64,000 nucleotides of DNA, taken from assembly GCF_021513215.1 (NCBI RefSeq), contig NZ_CP090975.1, positions 551,501 to 615,500 on the forward strand, given 5' to 3'. The notes beneath the pieces are model-generated. The model saw only the letters and a program-made list of their open reading frames with translations. It was not told the origin of the DNA and made no database searches. The stretch's first letter is position 1. Each line of letters opens with the position of its first letter. Source of the stretch: Suttonella sp. R2A3 (GTDB lineage: Bacteria; Pseudomonadota; Gammaproteobacteria; Cardiobacteriales; Cardiobacteriaceae). Below are positions 24,998 to 34,548 of this stretch, one piece after another. Made by a program: the position numbers and the translations under genes.

Positions 24998-25819
24998 TCA
25001 ATCTTCGATCTTTTTTGGCCAACCGCTGGTGTCGACTTCTGGATAGCGTAGGTCCATCGTTTTTAGCGTCTCGATTAATAAATTGATGATAATGACATTG
25101 CGTGTGGATTTCGAATCGCCGGGAATGATATACCAAGGCGCATATTCCGTACTCGTAGCATTGAGCACCTTCTCATATTGTGCCTGAAAATTGCCCCATA
25201 GCTTTCGGTCATCTAAATCACCGGGGTTAAATTTCCAATTTTTATCCGATCGATCCAAGCGATCTTGTAAACGTTCACGCTGCTCATCTTTAGAAATATG
25301 CAAAAAGCATTTGATGATTGTGGTACCCGTTTCACTCAGCATCCGCTCAAACTCATTAATGTGCGCGAAGCGCCGCGCCTCTTCAGCCTCATCAATCCAG
25401 CCGCGCACACGGGTGATCAACACATCCTCATAATGGCTACGGTTAAAAATCACCAACTCGCCTTTTCGCGGCACTTGCTGATGCACCCGCCACAAATAAT
25501 CACGCGCCAATTCATTATCTGACGGTGCTTTAAAAGCCGCAACGCGAATACCCAACGGATCGCAATTGGCAAACACATGGCGGATTGTGCCATCTTTGCC
25601 TGCGGTATCCATGCCTTGCAATACCAATAGCACTTTACGCTTACCCTCAGCATGCAAGCGCTCTTGCAATTCATCTAATTCAGGGCCTAATTCAGCAAGT
25701 AATGCTTTTCGCTGTTTTTTGCTATCCGGCATATGCTTGCGGCTGTTGGTATCAATCTGCGCCAAGCTGACGTTCGTTCCTGGATAAACGCGATAACCAT
25801 CGGTTGGAATCATACTCAT
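24998..25819 (-). CDS. ppk2: polyphosphate kinase 2 (PPK2 family)
   Basis: Cytoplasmic kinase of 273 residues transferring phosphate between polyphosphate and nucleotides. Walker A-like GMDTAGKDGT (about residue 62), Walker B-like ELVIFNRSHYEDVL with its NRS motif, and the C-terminal APWYIIPGDSKSTRN are PPK2 landmarks. Single-domain length fits class I or III; whether it prefers ADP, GDP or AMP cannot be read. ATG chosen after AGAGAGTGAAT; an upstream in-frame start adds ten residues. Confidence 0.9.
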   Translation of the reverse strand: MSMIPTDGYRVYPGTNVSLAQIDTNSRKHMPDSKKQRKALLAELGPELDELQERLHAEGKRKVLLVLQGMDTAGKDGTIRHVFANCDPLGIRVAAFKAPSDNELARDYLWRVHQQVPRKGELVIFNRSHYEDVLITRVRGWIDEAEEARRFAHINEFERMLSETGTTIIKCFLHISKDEQRERLQDRLDRSDKNWKFNPGDLDDRKLWGNFQAQYEKVLNATSTEYAPWYIIPGDSKSTRNVIIINLLIETLKTMDLRYPEVDTSGWPKKIED

Positions 25820-26206
25820 ATTCACTCTCTTTCTAGTGCTCAAAATCAACCTTACTTATTTCCAGCACAGAACGCAATATGCAATCATCAAAACCTAATT
25901 AAAAACCTAACGCAATTTATTTTTTATAATCAACACCACCATAAATTTTACCCTGCTTATTGGTTCAATTTTTTTACAAAAAAAAGCAACATTAGTGTCA
26001 AATTATGTCAATCACAGGAAAATAATTTAATTATTTAGGTATTAACAACCTATTACTATGTAATATTTAGTATTTTTATCTATGGATTAAAAATTGCATT
26101 TCATTAATAAACTGACATAAATCGCGCCAAAGCGTGCAACTATTTTTAACTTGGGTGTTTTTTCACAAAAAAGATATTAAATTCATTTAACAGGTAGGTT
26201 TTCAGG
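25820..26206. other. AT-rich gap upstream of the autotransporter
   Basis: No convincing gene. TTGCAT (26094-26099) and ATAAAT (26117-26122), 17 bases apart, are a candidate promoter for the rightward adhesin, leaving a leader of about 80 bases. Just before the ATG is the ribosome site region CAGGATG preceded by ACAGGTAGG. The rest is AT-rich with poly-A/T runs. Confidence 0.45.
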
Positions 26207-29200
26207 ATGAACAAAATTTATCGTGTAGTATGGAACGCATCATTAAATGCACTAGTTGTTGCCTCTGAATTAGCGAAGAGCCATTCTCGCGGCAGCACAG
26301 TAGACACCACCCGTCACGACTTTGTTTCGCGCACTCCTGCCAGTATAAGCGGTTTCACCCTCAAACTACTTAGCGCATCGATACTCCTCGCCTTAGGCAT
26401 TGGTCAGGCACAAGCAGAAGTGTTTATAAACGACAATATCGATAATGAATGTCTAGTAAGTGATACTACAGGAGTTCACACAAAAACTAGAGATAATTGT
26501 AACTCCACCAATCCTGGTAACGAAGCAGATATACAAACCGACCGTGTGTTGTTTTGGGATGGCGCAAGCCCAGCAAGCGATTCAACCGCAACCCACGCCT
26601 CCTTTGGTGGTGATGTTTTTCTAAATCAATCGGTTCATGTAAAAAATGGCGCAATAGTAGACATGGGCGGCAATCGCGTCACTAATGTTAGCGCCGCCAT
26701 CGCAAATACTGATGCGGTTAACCTACAGCAACTCAAAACCGCGCAAACCCATTTCTATAGTGTTAACAGCTCAGATAGCACAGCGGGTAACTACAATAAC
26801 GAAGGCGCAACTGGAACGAATGCTTTAGCAGCTGGTGTGGGTTCTATAGCTACTCAAGAAAACAGTATAGCCATCGGCGGTAGTTCATCAGCAAAAAATG
26901 CTATTGCCGTCGGCAACGCCTCTACAGCTCAAGGTGAAAAGTCTGTTGCTATAGGTCAAAGCGCAAATTCGACTGGTCTTAACGCTGTTTCATTGGGTGC
27001 TAATAGCGCCAGTCAATCTGATTATTCTATAGCCATAGGCGATATAGCTGTAGCCGGATCAGCTGGTAAGCTCAATTCTATTGCTATTGGTAAACTCACC
27101 TTTTCACTTGAACAAAATGCAGTAGCAATAGGCCATTCGGCTAATGCAAACGTGGAAGATAGTGTAGCTCTTGGTGCAAATAGCAACGCCAACACCGCTG
27201 CAGGTGTAGTGGGTTATTACGGTCTAAGTACACCATCAGACATTGCTACATCAACATGGACCTCGACAAGAGCGGCAGTTTCAATCGGTAATGCAGGCGC
27301 AGGCGTCACCCGTCAAATCACAGGCTTGGCGGCAGGCACAGTTGATACTGATGCCGTAAATGTCGCGCAGCTAAAAGCGTCAGAAATTCATTTTTACAGC
27401 GTAAATAATACTGATAGTACAGCTGGTAACTACAGCAATGATGGCGCCACTGGCAGCAATGCTTTAGCGGCTGGTGTGGGTACACAAGCAAGCGGGAATA
27501 GTTCTGTTGCCATTGGTGATGGTGCACAAGCGACAGGCTTGCAGTCAATCAGCATTGGTACGGGCAATATCGTCTCTGGTGCTAAATCAGGTGCGATTGG
27601 TGGCCCTAACACCGTTAGTGGTACAGGAAGTTATGCACTGGGTAATAACAACACGATAGCTGCTGACAATGCTTTTGTGCTTGGCAATAACGTGAATATT
27701 GACAAAGGTAAAGACAGCGCAGTTGTTCTTGGCGATGCTTCTGCCACAAGTGACTATGTACAAACTCAGAGCACAACGATCAATGGTACGACCTATGGCA
27801 CATTTGCTGGCTCAGATGCTCTATCCGCAGGTTCGATTGTTTCTGTAGGTAAAGCAGGTGCTGAGCGTCAAATAAAAAATGTTGCTGCTGGCCAGATCTC
27901 TGCCACCAGTACCGATGCCATCAATGGTAGTCAACTTTATTATGTGGCAAACAGTTTAGATACAGCAGTAAGCAAGCCACTGACCTTTGCTGGCGATTCG
28001 GGTACAAACGTTGCGCGTAAACTTGGTAGTACAGTAAATATTAAAGGTGGTGCTACTACAGTTACCGATAACAACATTGGTGTTGTGGCAAACGGTAAGG
28101 ACACACTAAGCGTTAAACTGGCTCAAAATGTCGATTTAGGCACCGATGGCAGCCTTAAAACAGGTGTTACCACCGTTAATAGTAAAGGTGTCACTGTTAG
28201 TGGTGGCCCTTCTGTGACTAAGACAGGTATTGATGCGGCAAATAATAAGATTATTAATGTAGCACCAGGTCTGATTGCACCAAGTAGTAATGATGCTATC
28301 AATGGCAGTCAGCTTTATAGTGTAAAATCAGAACTTAGTAGTGCTGGCTTAAAATTCGTAGGCAACAATGATGATGTCGTGCATAGATCTTTAGGTAGTC
28401 CACTCAAACTGATTGGCGCTGAAAAGACTGATACCACCACGACTTTAGCCAATTCAACAGATGCGCCAACAAAAGGTGTCTATACTGCCAAAAATATTCA
28501 GGTATTTTCAGATCAACCAAACAAACGTCTGCAAATTCAAATGGCAGACAATCCAGAATTCGATTCAGTAAAAGTAACATATATCACGGCTAGCAAAGGG
28601 TTTGAGGTGACCGGTGGCCCTTCTGTGACCAAGACAGGTATTGATGCGGGGGGTAAACAAATCACTAATCTTGCATCAGCAGGTGATATTACCAAGTCTG
28701 AAAATGCTAATAACGCGGTTAATGCAGGCGATGTGAATAAAGCTATTGCTGGAGTCCAAAATAGCCCACTCACCTTCAGTGGTGACTCAGGTACAAACAT
28801 TGATCGCAAGCTGGGCGAAACACTTAAACTCAATGGTGGTATCACAGATACTACAGCACTTACTGGTAAGAATATCGGTGTAGTCACAGACAGTGCTACT
28901 AATACATTAAATATTAGACTAGCAAAAGAGATTACAGGAGTTAAAAGTATTTTCTTAACTGGAGGAACTCACAATCAAGTCGTCCTAAGCAACAATGGGT
29001 TAGATAATGGCAACAATGTTATTACTAATGTTGCTAAGGGTACAAACGATAGTGACGCGGTTAACGTGGCACAGCTCAACGAAGTCAAAGATAAACCACT
29101 CACCTTTGCTGGTGATAACAGTACCGATGTTGGTATGACAAGTGAGACCAATACGATTAAACGTAAACTAGGTGAAGCGATTACCATTAAAGGTGGACTT

Positions 29201-32059
29201 ACAGATGCCAGCAAGACATCAAGTGACAGTAACATACGCACTAAGGTAAATGCCGCTGACAACAGTATTTCAATCGAGATAGCAGACGCACCGACATTTA
29301 CAGGTGGTGTGACAGCAGGCAATACTAATCAAATTCAACTAAATACCGATGACACCGGCACAATAACGGGCTTAAAGAATACAGACTTAAGTGCAACTGA
29401 CTTTGCGACAAAAGGTAGAGCTGCAACTGAAGAACAGTTGAAGCTGCTAAATACTACAGCGAGTAAGGGCTGGAACTTAAGTGCAAATGGCGACACAGCG
29501 ACCAACGTAGCACCTGGTGGTAAGGTTACCGTCAACGGCAGTGACAACATCACCGTTACACGTGATGCTACTGACAGCAATAAGCTTACGATTGCGACCA
29601 AGAATGTGGTTGCCTATGACGCAGATAACAACAACACAGTGACCTTAAAGGGCACAACATATAATGCGACTGCAGGCACAGGTGGCACAACCATTACTAA
29701 TGTTGCTAAGGGCATAAACGATAGTGACGCGGTTAACGTAGCACAGCTCAACGAAGTCAAAGATAAACCACTCACCTTTACTGGTAATACCAACTCTGGT
29801 ACAGGTGTCGACAGCGGTAGTGATCAAATCTTAGGCTCTAAGTTTAAGATTGTTGGTGGGTTAATTGATACTAGCAAAACCTCTAGCAATAGCAATATCC
29901 GTACTGTTGTAACTGACGGTAAAGTGGATATTCAGTTGGCTGATGCCCCTATCTTTACAGGCACCGTTACTTCTGCCACTGGCTTCCAGGTGACTGGTGG
30001 CCCTTCTGTGACTAAAACGGGTATTGATGCGGGTAATAAACAAATCACTAATCTTGCATCAGCAGGTGACCTTGGCGATTCTGCTAATGCAAACAATGCC
30101 GTTAATGTAAGTGATCTCAATGCAGCAACATCTGCTGTCGCTAACAATCCGTTAACCTTCAGCGGTGATACAGGCGGTAACGTTGATCGCAAGTTGGGTG
30201 AAACGCTTAAACTCAATGGTGGCATCACAGATACTACAGCACTTACTGATAAGAATATCGGAGTGGTCGCAAACGGTACGGACACATTGAGCATTAAGCT
30301 AGCCAAAGATGTCGATTTAGGCACCGATGGTGGCCTGACAACCGGTGGCACCATCATTAACAATAGCGGTCTAACAACTCAAGGAACCGTTGCCATTAAA
30401 AATACATCTGGCGATACAGTGGCACAACTCGATAACACTGAGATTAATCTTGCAGGTACTAAATATACCAGTGTTAACCAAGCGATTAATAAATTAGGTA
30501 CTGGCTTTACGTTAACAACCACTCAATCAGGTGGTTCTGTGACTGGGTCTTCAGATGAGGCCATCCAAGCAGGCGACACCATCACTGTTGATGCCGGTAA
30601 GAATATCGCCCTTACTCAAGCTGCCGGTAAGATTACTGTAGCAACAAAAGATGATGTTGCATTCACTAAGATAACCTTAGGTGATGCAACAAACAATACT
30701 GTACTTACCAGCACCGATAAAGGGCTTGATGTAGGTGGGGATAAGATTACCAACGTAGCTGCCGGTACTACTGATAATGATGCTGTGAACTATAGTCAGC
30801 TTAAAACTGTTCAAGAAACGGCAAACAAAGGTTGGTATCTTAGCGTTAAAGGTGGATCCACATCTAAAGTTGCACCAGGATCAACGGTTGATTTCAGCCC
30901 TGCAAGTGACAACCTGACAATTATACGCAAAGGAAACAATCTGCAATTTGACTTAGGTAATGTTATTAAGGTTGGTGCCGCTAATACCGTAACGATTGAT
31001 GGCAATAAAGGAACGATCGGTGGCTTAACCAATACAACCTTTGATCCTAATAAGATCACCTCTGGTCAAGCTGCGACTGAAGATCAGCTCAAAGCTGTAG
31101 CTGATGCAGCCAGCACAGCGGCGACCAAAGCTAAAACAACTGTTAGCGCAGGTAGTAACAATATTACAGTCAAAGGTGACACAACAACAAATGGTGATGG
31201 CAGTACTAACTATACGGTAGATATGGCCAAAGATATCGAAGTCGATAGTGTGAAAGTTGGTGGAAAAGTGGCCATCAACAAAGAAGGGATCGATGCTGGT
31301 GGTACCAAAATTACTCAAGTAGGAAAAGGCGATATTTCCAAGGACAGTACTGATGCTGTTAATGGTGGTCAAATCTGGGAACTCCAAGAAAAAATTAATA
31401 ACTCTACCGGCACCCCCAATAAACCCTTAAACTTTGTCGGCGACGATGATAAATCCATCGAACGAAAACTAGGCCAGACTGTTTCGATCAAAGGTGGCGC
31501 TGATCCTAAAAAGCTAACCGATAATAATATCGGTGTAGTTAATGAAGGAGATGCCCTTGTCGTAAGAATGGCTAAAAATGTCAATTTAGGTGAAGACGGC
31601 AGCGTGCAAACTGGTGATACAACGGTCAATAACGATGGTATTACCATCGTTGGTGGGCCTAGCGTGACCAAGAGCGGCGGCATCAACGCTGGTGGTCAAC
31701 GCATCTCTAACGTGGCCGCTGGTGTTAAGCCGACAGATGCGGTGAATGTCGCGCAGTTCGATAGAGCGTTAAACGCAGTGGGTACTAATATGCAAAGATT
31801 AGAAACCCGAGTGAACAGCGTTGAGCGCGATGCCAATGCAGGGACTGCCCAAGCCTTAGCAGCTGCTGGTATGCCTCAAGCTTACTTACCTGGTAAGAGT
31901 ATGGTGGCTGTTGGCGGCGGAACCTACAATGGCGAAAGTGGCTACACCGTCGGCTTATCAACAATTTCTGACAATGGCAACTGGATCATCAAAGCGAATG
32001 TAGGCGGCGATTCACGCGGTAACATTGGTGCCTCTCTTGGCGCAGGTTATCAGTGGTAA
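26207..32059 (+). CDS. trimeric autotransporter adhesin (YadA/Hia/BpaA type)
   Basis: Giant surface adhesin of 1950 residues. An extended signal peptide region (ESPR, MNKIYRVVWNASLNALVVASE) is followed by a hydrophobic core and cleavage after about residue 70 (GQAQA-EV). YadA-like head repeats (NSIAIG, SVALGANS) lie at about 205-330 and 390-500, each closed by a neck of the type ITGLAAGTVDTDAVNVAQL. Then come long stalk repeats with necks and Trp-ring/KG modules (GWNLSANGD, GWYLSVKGG). The last 90 residues are the YadA membrane anchor ending SLGAGYQW. Likely function: adhesion to host or matrix. Confidence 0.95.
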   Translation: MNKIYRVVWNASLNALVVASELAKSHSRGSTVDTTRHDFVSRTPASISGFTLKLLSASILLALGIGQAQAEVFINDNIDNECLVSDTTGVHTKTRDNCNSTNPGNEADIQTDRVLFWDGASPASDSTATHASFGGDVFLNQSVHVKNGAIVDMGGNRVTNVSAAIANTDAVNLQQLKTAQTHFYSVNSSDSTAGNYNNEGATGTNALAAGVGSIATQENSIAIGGSSSAKNAIAVGNASTAQGEKSVAIGQSANSTGLNAVSLGANSASQSDYSIAIGDIAVAGSAGKLNSIAIGKLTFSLEQNAVAIGHSANANVEDSVALGANSNANTAAGVVGYYGLSTPSDIATSTWTSTRAAVSIGNAGAGVTRQITGLAAGTVDTDAVNVAQLKASEIHFYSVNNTDSTAGNYSNDGATGSNALAAGVGTQASGNSSVAIGDGAQATGLQSISIGTGNIVSGAKSGAIGGPNTVSGTGSYALGNNNTIAADNAFVLGNNVNIDKGKDSAVVLGDASATSDYVQTQSTTINGTTYGTFAGSDALSAGSIVSVGKAGAERQIKNVAAGQISATSTDAINGSQLYYVANSLDTAVSKPLTFAGDSGTNVARKLGSTVNIKGGATTVTDNNIGVVANGKDTLSVKLAQNVDLGTDGSLKTGVTTVNSKGVTVSGGPSVTKTGIDAANNKIINVAPGLIAPSSNDAINGSQLYSVKSELSSAGLKFVGNNDDVVHRSLGSPLKLIGAEKTDTTTTLANSTDAPTKGVYTAKNIQVFSDQPNKRLQIQMADNPEFDSVKVTYITASKGFEVTGGPSVTKTGIDAGGKQITNLASAGDITKSENANNAVNAGDVNKAIAGVQNSPLTFSGDSGTNIDRKLGETLKLNGGITDTTALTGKNIGVVTDSATNTLNIRLAKEITGVKSIFLTGGTHNQVVLSNNGLDNGNNVITNVAKGTNDSDAVNVAQLNEVKDKPLTFAGDNSTDVGMTSETNTIKRKLGEAITIKGGLTDASKTSSDSNIRTKVNAADNSISIEIADAPTFTGGVTAGNTNQIQLNTDDTGTITGLKNTDLSATDFATKGRAATEEQLKLLNTTASKGWNLSANGDTATNVAPGGKVTVNGSDNITVTRDATDSNKLTIATKNVVAYDADNNNTVTLKGTTYNATAGTGGTTITNVAKGINDSDAVNVAQLNEVKDKPLTFTGNTNSGTGVDSGSDQILGSKFKIVGGLIDTSKTSSNSNIRTVVTDGKVDIQLADAPIFTGTVTSATGFQVTGGPSVTKTGIDAGNKQITNLASAGDLGDSANANNAVNVSDLNAATSAVANNPLTFSGDTGGNVDRKLGETLKLNGGITDTTALTDKNIGVVANGTDTLSIKLAKDVDLGTDGGLTTGGTIINNSGLTTQGTVAIKNTSGDTVAQLDNTEINLAGTKYTSVNQAINKLGTGFTLTTTQSGGSVTGSSDEAIQAGDTITVDAGKNIALTQAAGKITVATKDDVAFTKITLGDATNNTVLTSTDKGLDVGGDKITNVAAGTTDNDAVNYSQLKTVQETANKGWYLSVKGGSTSKVAPGSTVDFSPASDNLTIIRKGNNLQFDLGNVIKVGAANTVTIDGNKGTIGGLTNTTFDPNKITSGQAATEDQLKAVADAASTAATKAKTTVSAGSNNITVKGDTTTNGDGSTNYTVDMAKDIEVDSVKVGGKVAINKEGIDAGGTKITQVGKGDISKDSTDAVNGGQIWELQEKINNSTGTPNKPLNFVGDDDKSIERKLGQTVSIKGGADPKKLTDNNIGVVNEGDALVVRMAKNVNLGEDGSVQTGDTTVNNDGITIVGGPSVTKSGGINAGGQRISNVAAGVKPTDAVNVAQFDRALNAVGTNMQRLETRVNSVERDANAGTAQALAAAGMPQAYLPGKSMVAVGGGTYNGESGYTVGLSTISDNGNWIIKANVGGDSRGNIGASLGAGYQW
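28600..30060 (+). repeat. duplicated stalk segments within the adhesin gene
   Basis: Stretches of about 80 bases recur almost identically: one encoding GGPSVTKTGIDAG..KQITNLASAGD at 28607-28688 and 29992-30070, another encoding NVAKG.NDSDAVNVAQLNEVKDK at about 29025-29108 and 29698-29780. A similar pair encodes the head segment around 26755 and 27395. They are potential recombination sites. Confidence 0.8.
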
Positions 32060-32068
32060 TCCTTAGTG

Positions 32069-32094
32069 GGGTTGCCTGAGCTCTCAGGCAACCC
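32069..32094 (+). terminator. hairpin after the adhesin gene
   Basis: GGGTTGCCTGAG and CTCAGGCAACCC form a 12-pair stem nine bases after the stop codon. No T run follows, so termination efficiency is uncertain. Confidence 0.5.
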
Positions 32095-32121
32095 TGTCAT
32101 TCGTTATAAAGGAATCAGATT

Positions 32122-32199
32122 ATGAAGTGTTTTCACAACTCGCTTAAAACCACTGGATTATCCTTAACCGCTTTAGCGATTGCTGACTCGAGAAAATAA
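32122..32199 (+). pseudogene. 25-codon stump resembling a signal peptide, probable gene remnant
   Basis: AAGGA eight bases before ATG starts a 25-codon frame: MKCFHNSLKTTG then LSLTALAIADSRK and stop. The first 21 residues look like the start of a signal peptide (basic n-region, hydrophobic core), but the frame stops at once and a terminator follows. Trimeric autotransporter genes are often followed by an exported OmpA-like or lipoprotein partner (for example TpgA beside Ata in Acinetobacter), so this may be the remains of one. A functional micropeptide is less likely. Confidence 0.4.
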
Positions 32200-32222
32200 C
32201 GAGTACTGACTCCAAAATCAAT

Positions 32223-32250
32223 AAAGGGCGGAATCATCCGCCCTTTTTGT
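32223..32250. terminator. bidirectional intrinsic terminator
   Basis: AAAGGGCGGA-ATCA-TCCGCCCTTT with T runs on both sides. It ends rightward transcription from the adhesin region and leftward transcription from the di-heme peroxidase gene, whose stop is 12 bases away. Confidence 0.85.
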
Positions 32251-32261
32251 TGGGTGACACA

Positions 32262-33353
32262 TTACTGTATGGCTTCTGCCTTACTTAATCCTTCGATGAT
32301 TTCATCAGGGAATACCGACTTAGGCAGGATTGGTAAGGTGCGTGCTTCTTCACTCACTTCCCCACTCAAGGTTTCCAAGAACGCCACCATATTAGCAATA
32401 TCCGCTTCAGGTAATTCTTTACCTAACTGCGCCATCGCCATGATTTGCACCGCATTATCTAACGAACTCACGCTGCCATCATGGAAATAAGGATAGGTGT
32501 GGGCAACGTTACGCAAGGTTGGTACACGGAAAATAAATTTATCGCTTTCAGCTTGGGTGACTTCAAAACGGCCACTATCTTGTTGTTCTGATCCGGTAAA
32601 TTGCCAGTACGGCCCTTTAACCAAACCAAATTTCTGGAATTGATCGCCGCCTAAGTTGACCCCTCGGTGACAAGCGACACAGCCATTATCAATGAAGCTT
32701 TGCATCCCAAGCAATTCTTGTTCGCTCAGCGCTTCAGCATCGCCTGCGATGAACGCATCAAAGCGTGATGGCGTCATAAGCGTGCGCTCAAACGCGCCAA
32801 TGGCATGGGTCATATTCTTAAACGTCACCCCTTCATCGCCATAGACTTCGGTAAATAAATCTTGATAGCCCGGGATTTCGGCAATCCGCTGCACGGCGGT
32901 TGCTTCATCTGGTAAAGCCATCTCAACAGGATTCAGCATCGGACCGCCCGCCTGCTCTTCGACATCTTGCGCACGCCCATCCCAAAACTGCGTGGCATTA
33001 AGCGCCGCATTAAGCACGGTTGGTGAGTTCCGTCCACCAGGCTGCGCATCGACGCCTAAGCTTTTTGCGCTATTATCCACACCATAGCTGGCAAGGTTAT
33101 GACACGTGTTACACGAAATATTGCCACTCAATGACAAGCGCGGATCAAAATAAAGCATTTGCCCAAGCGCAATTTCCCCATCGCGAAGCGGGTTCGCCTC
33201 ATCAACTTCTGCACGATCCGGCAACGCCTGGAAAATCGTTTGCGCTTGTTTTTGTAATTCACCCACATCAAGTTCGCCAGCAACGCTTGCACCGGTCGTT
33301 ATTCCCACAGCCACAGCGACTGCTAAACGCGTTATTGCATTGAGCTTTGTCAT
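32262..33353 (-). CDS. periplasmic di-heme cytochrome c peroxidase (CcpA/MauG family)
   Basis: Exported protein of 363 residues; the signal peptide ends GASVAG-EL. Two c-type heme sites are visible, CNTCH near residue 83 and CVACH near residue 225, with the PTVLNAALNATQFWDGR segment between them and the C-terminal PTLRNVAHTYPYFHDGS, all typical of bacterial peroxidases that reduce hydrogen peroxide with electrons from cytochrome c. MauG-like oxidases share this layout. A promoter and a Fur-box match lie upstream, suggesting iron control. Stands alone between terminators. Confidence 0.92.
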   Translation of the reverse strand: MTKLNAITRLAVAVAVGITTGASVAGELDVGELQKQAQTIFQALPDRAEVDEANPLRDGEIALGQMLYFDPRLSLSGNISCNTCHNLASYGVDNSAKSLGVDAQPGGRNSPTVLNAALNATQFWDGRAQDVEEQAGGPMLNPVEMALPDEATAVQRIAEIPGYQDLFTEVYGDEGVTFKNMTHAIGAFERTLMTPSRFDAFIAGDAEALSEQELLGMQSFIDNGCVACHRGVNLGGDQFQKFGLVKGPYWQFTGSEQQDSGRFEVTQAESDKFIFRVPTLRNVAHTYPYFHDGSVSSLDNAVQIMAMAQLGKELPEADIANMVAFLETLSGEVSEEARTLPILPKSVFPDEIIEGLSKAEAIQ

Positions 33354-33385
33354 ACATCACCTCATGTTGTGTTAATGTCAAAGTA

Positions 33386-33414
33386 AGTATATTAAATGTT
33401 TTTTATTTTATCAA
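33386..33414 (-). promoter_or_regulatory. promoter of the di-heme peroxidase gene
   Basis: On the minus strand TTGATA and TATACT are separated by 17 bases, close to consensus; initiation would be near 33379, about 26 bases before the ATG. Confidence 0.7.
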
Positions 33415-33467
33415 TGTATAATTATTATTTTTTATATTGGCGCCATAATTTATTTAAAATAATTAAT

Positions 33468-33482
33468 TGATAATCTTTATCA
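33468..33482. promoter_or_regulatory. Fur-box match
   Basis: TGATAATCTTTATCA matches the 7-1-7 Fur consensus TGATAATnATTATCA at all but one position. It lies about 55 bases upstream of the peroxidase -35, so it is not in the classic repressing position for that promoter and may serve an unrecognised rightward transcript instead. Confidence 0.6.
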
Positions 33483-33632
33483 TTAATTATTAGCTTTACA
33501 CGAATTTACGGCGTGGTTTAACCATATGATCACTTGAAGACCAATACCAGAAAAGCGAACGATTAAACTAAGTCAGGAAGGGAATCAACTAAGATAACGA
33601 CGATGAGAAAGTGGGTGTTGAAGTTATAAACG

Positions 33633-33661
33633 CGTTGACTTGGTATTGCACCAAGCCAACG
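33633..33661. terminator. terminator-like hairpin after the alpha/beta hydrolase gene
   Basis: CGTTGACTTGGT and ACCAAGCCAACG pair over 12 positions with one mismatch, loop ATTGC. Rightward it is followed by TTTT, leftward by CGTTTATAA. It could end the hydrolase transcript, a rightward non-coding RNA, or both. Confidence 0.5.
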
Positions 33662-33669
33662 TTTTGCCT

Positions 33670-34548
33670 TTACTGCGCCCTATCAAACGACAGCGCTTCG
33701 CTGTGAATAACCTCTGCGACACGGCTAGGGTCATCGAGGTGAAGATGATGGCCACCAGGTAAGCGTTTGACCGTGATATTGGGTGTGATTGCGTAACGTC
33801 CGGGTAAGAATTGCCAATGTGGCATCAGCCCATCTTCAGCTTCAATCACCAACACTTCAGCGCTGATACGCTTTAAGAACGGCGCAAGCTGCGCTTCACT
33901 CATCAGCATCGGCTGCCCCATCGTCAACCTACGGTCGCTGATAAAACGAAACCCATCTTTGCTTTCATCTAAATTACGTCGCAACAATAATTCAGCGCTG
34001 CTTTCAAGCATTTCGCCAGCTTGACGCCGCGCACGAATCAAGGGTTTGAGTTGTGGATAAACCGTTTCAGAGCGTGAGCGCATCACATCGAGTTTTGGTA
34101 AGCGCTCTGCCATACGTTCCGGTAGTGGATTATTATCAGATACCAGAGGAACGCCATAACATTCAATCGCCACAAAACGCTGCACTTGCTCAGGAAAAGA
34201 GCCGGCATAAATTGTGGCGATCGCAGCCCCCAGCGAATGACAGACGAATTCAAAGGTTTGAATATCGAGTTGTTCAAGCGCCAAATAAAGATCACGCAAG
34301 TAATCAGTAAAATGATAGCCACTACGTAAAGGCCGATGATCGCTCAAGCCGTGTCCGGCGAGATCAAAAGCAATCACTCGTGTCTCTTCATCCACCAACA
34401 ACGGGGCTAAGCGCGAAAAACTCATCGCATTGTCTAACCAGCCGTGCAAAGAAATGATCACACGCGCTGCATCGGGCGCACCCCACTGCAAGCCACGCAT
34501 GGTCATATGCGGCATTTGTACGCGTATCGCTTGAGGTTCTATGGACAT
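33670..34548 (-). CDS. alpha/beta hydrolase
   Basis: Cytoplasmic hydrolase of 292 residues. The oxyanion region is SLHGWLDNAMSF (about residue 33), the nucleophile elbow CHSLGAA (Ser near 106), a likely acid Asp in VIEAEDGL and the catalytic His in GGHHLHLD near residue 267. The segment FDLAGHGLSDHRP is typical of the MhpC/haloalkane dehalogenase-like group. Substrate unknown. It overlaps the tas gene end by 10 bases, so the two are one transcription unit. Confidence 0.85.
   Translation of the reverse strand: MSIEPQAIRVQMPHMTMRGLQWGAPDAARVIISLHGWLDNAMSFSRLAPLLVDEETRVIAFDLAGHGLSDHRPLRSGYHFTDYLRDLYLALEQLDIQTFEFVCHSLGAAIATIYAGSFPEQVQRFVAIECYGVPLVSDNNPLPERMAERLPKLDVMRSRSETVYPQLKPLIRARRQAGEMLESSAELLLRRNLDESKDGFRFISDRRLTMGQPMLMSEAQLAPFLKRISAEVLVIEAEDGLMPHWQFLPGRYAITPNITVKRLPGGHHLHLDDPSRVAEVIHSEALSFDRAQ

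Noticed and set aside
28537-31686. Several leftward frames of 80-140 codons
   Set aside because: Antisense to the adhesin; hydrophobic compositions arise from its repeated Gly/Thr/Asn codons, and no ribosome sites were seen.
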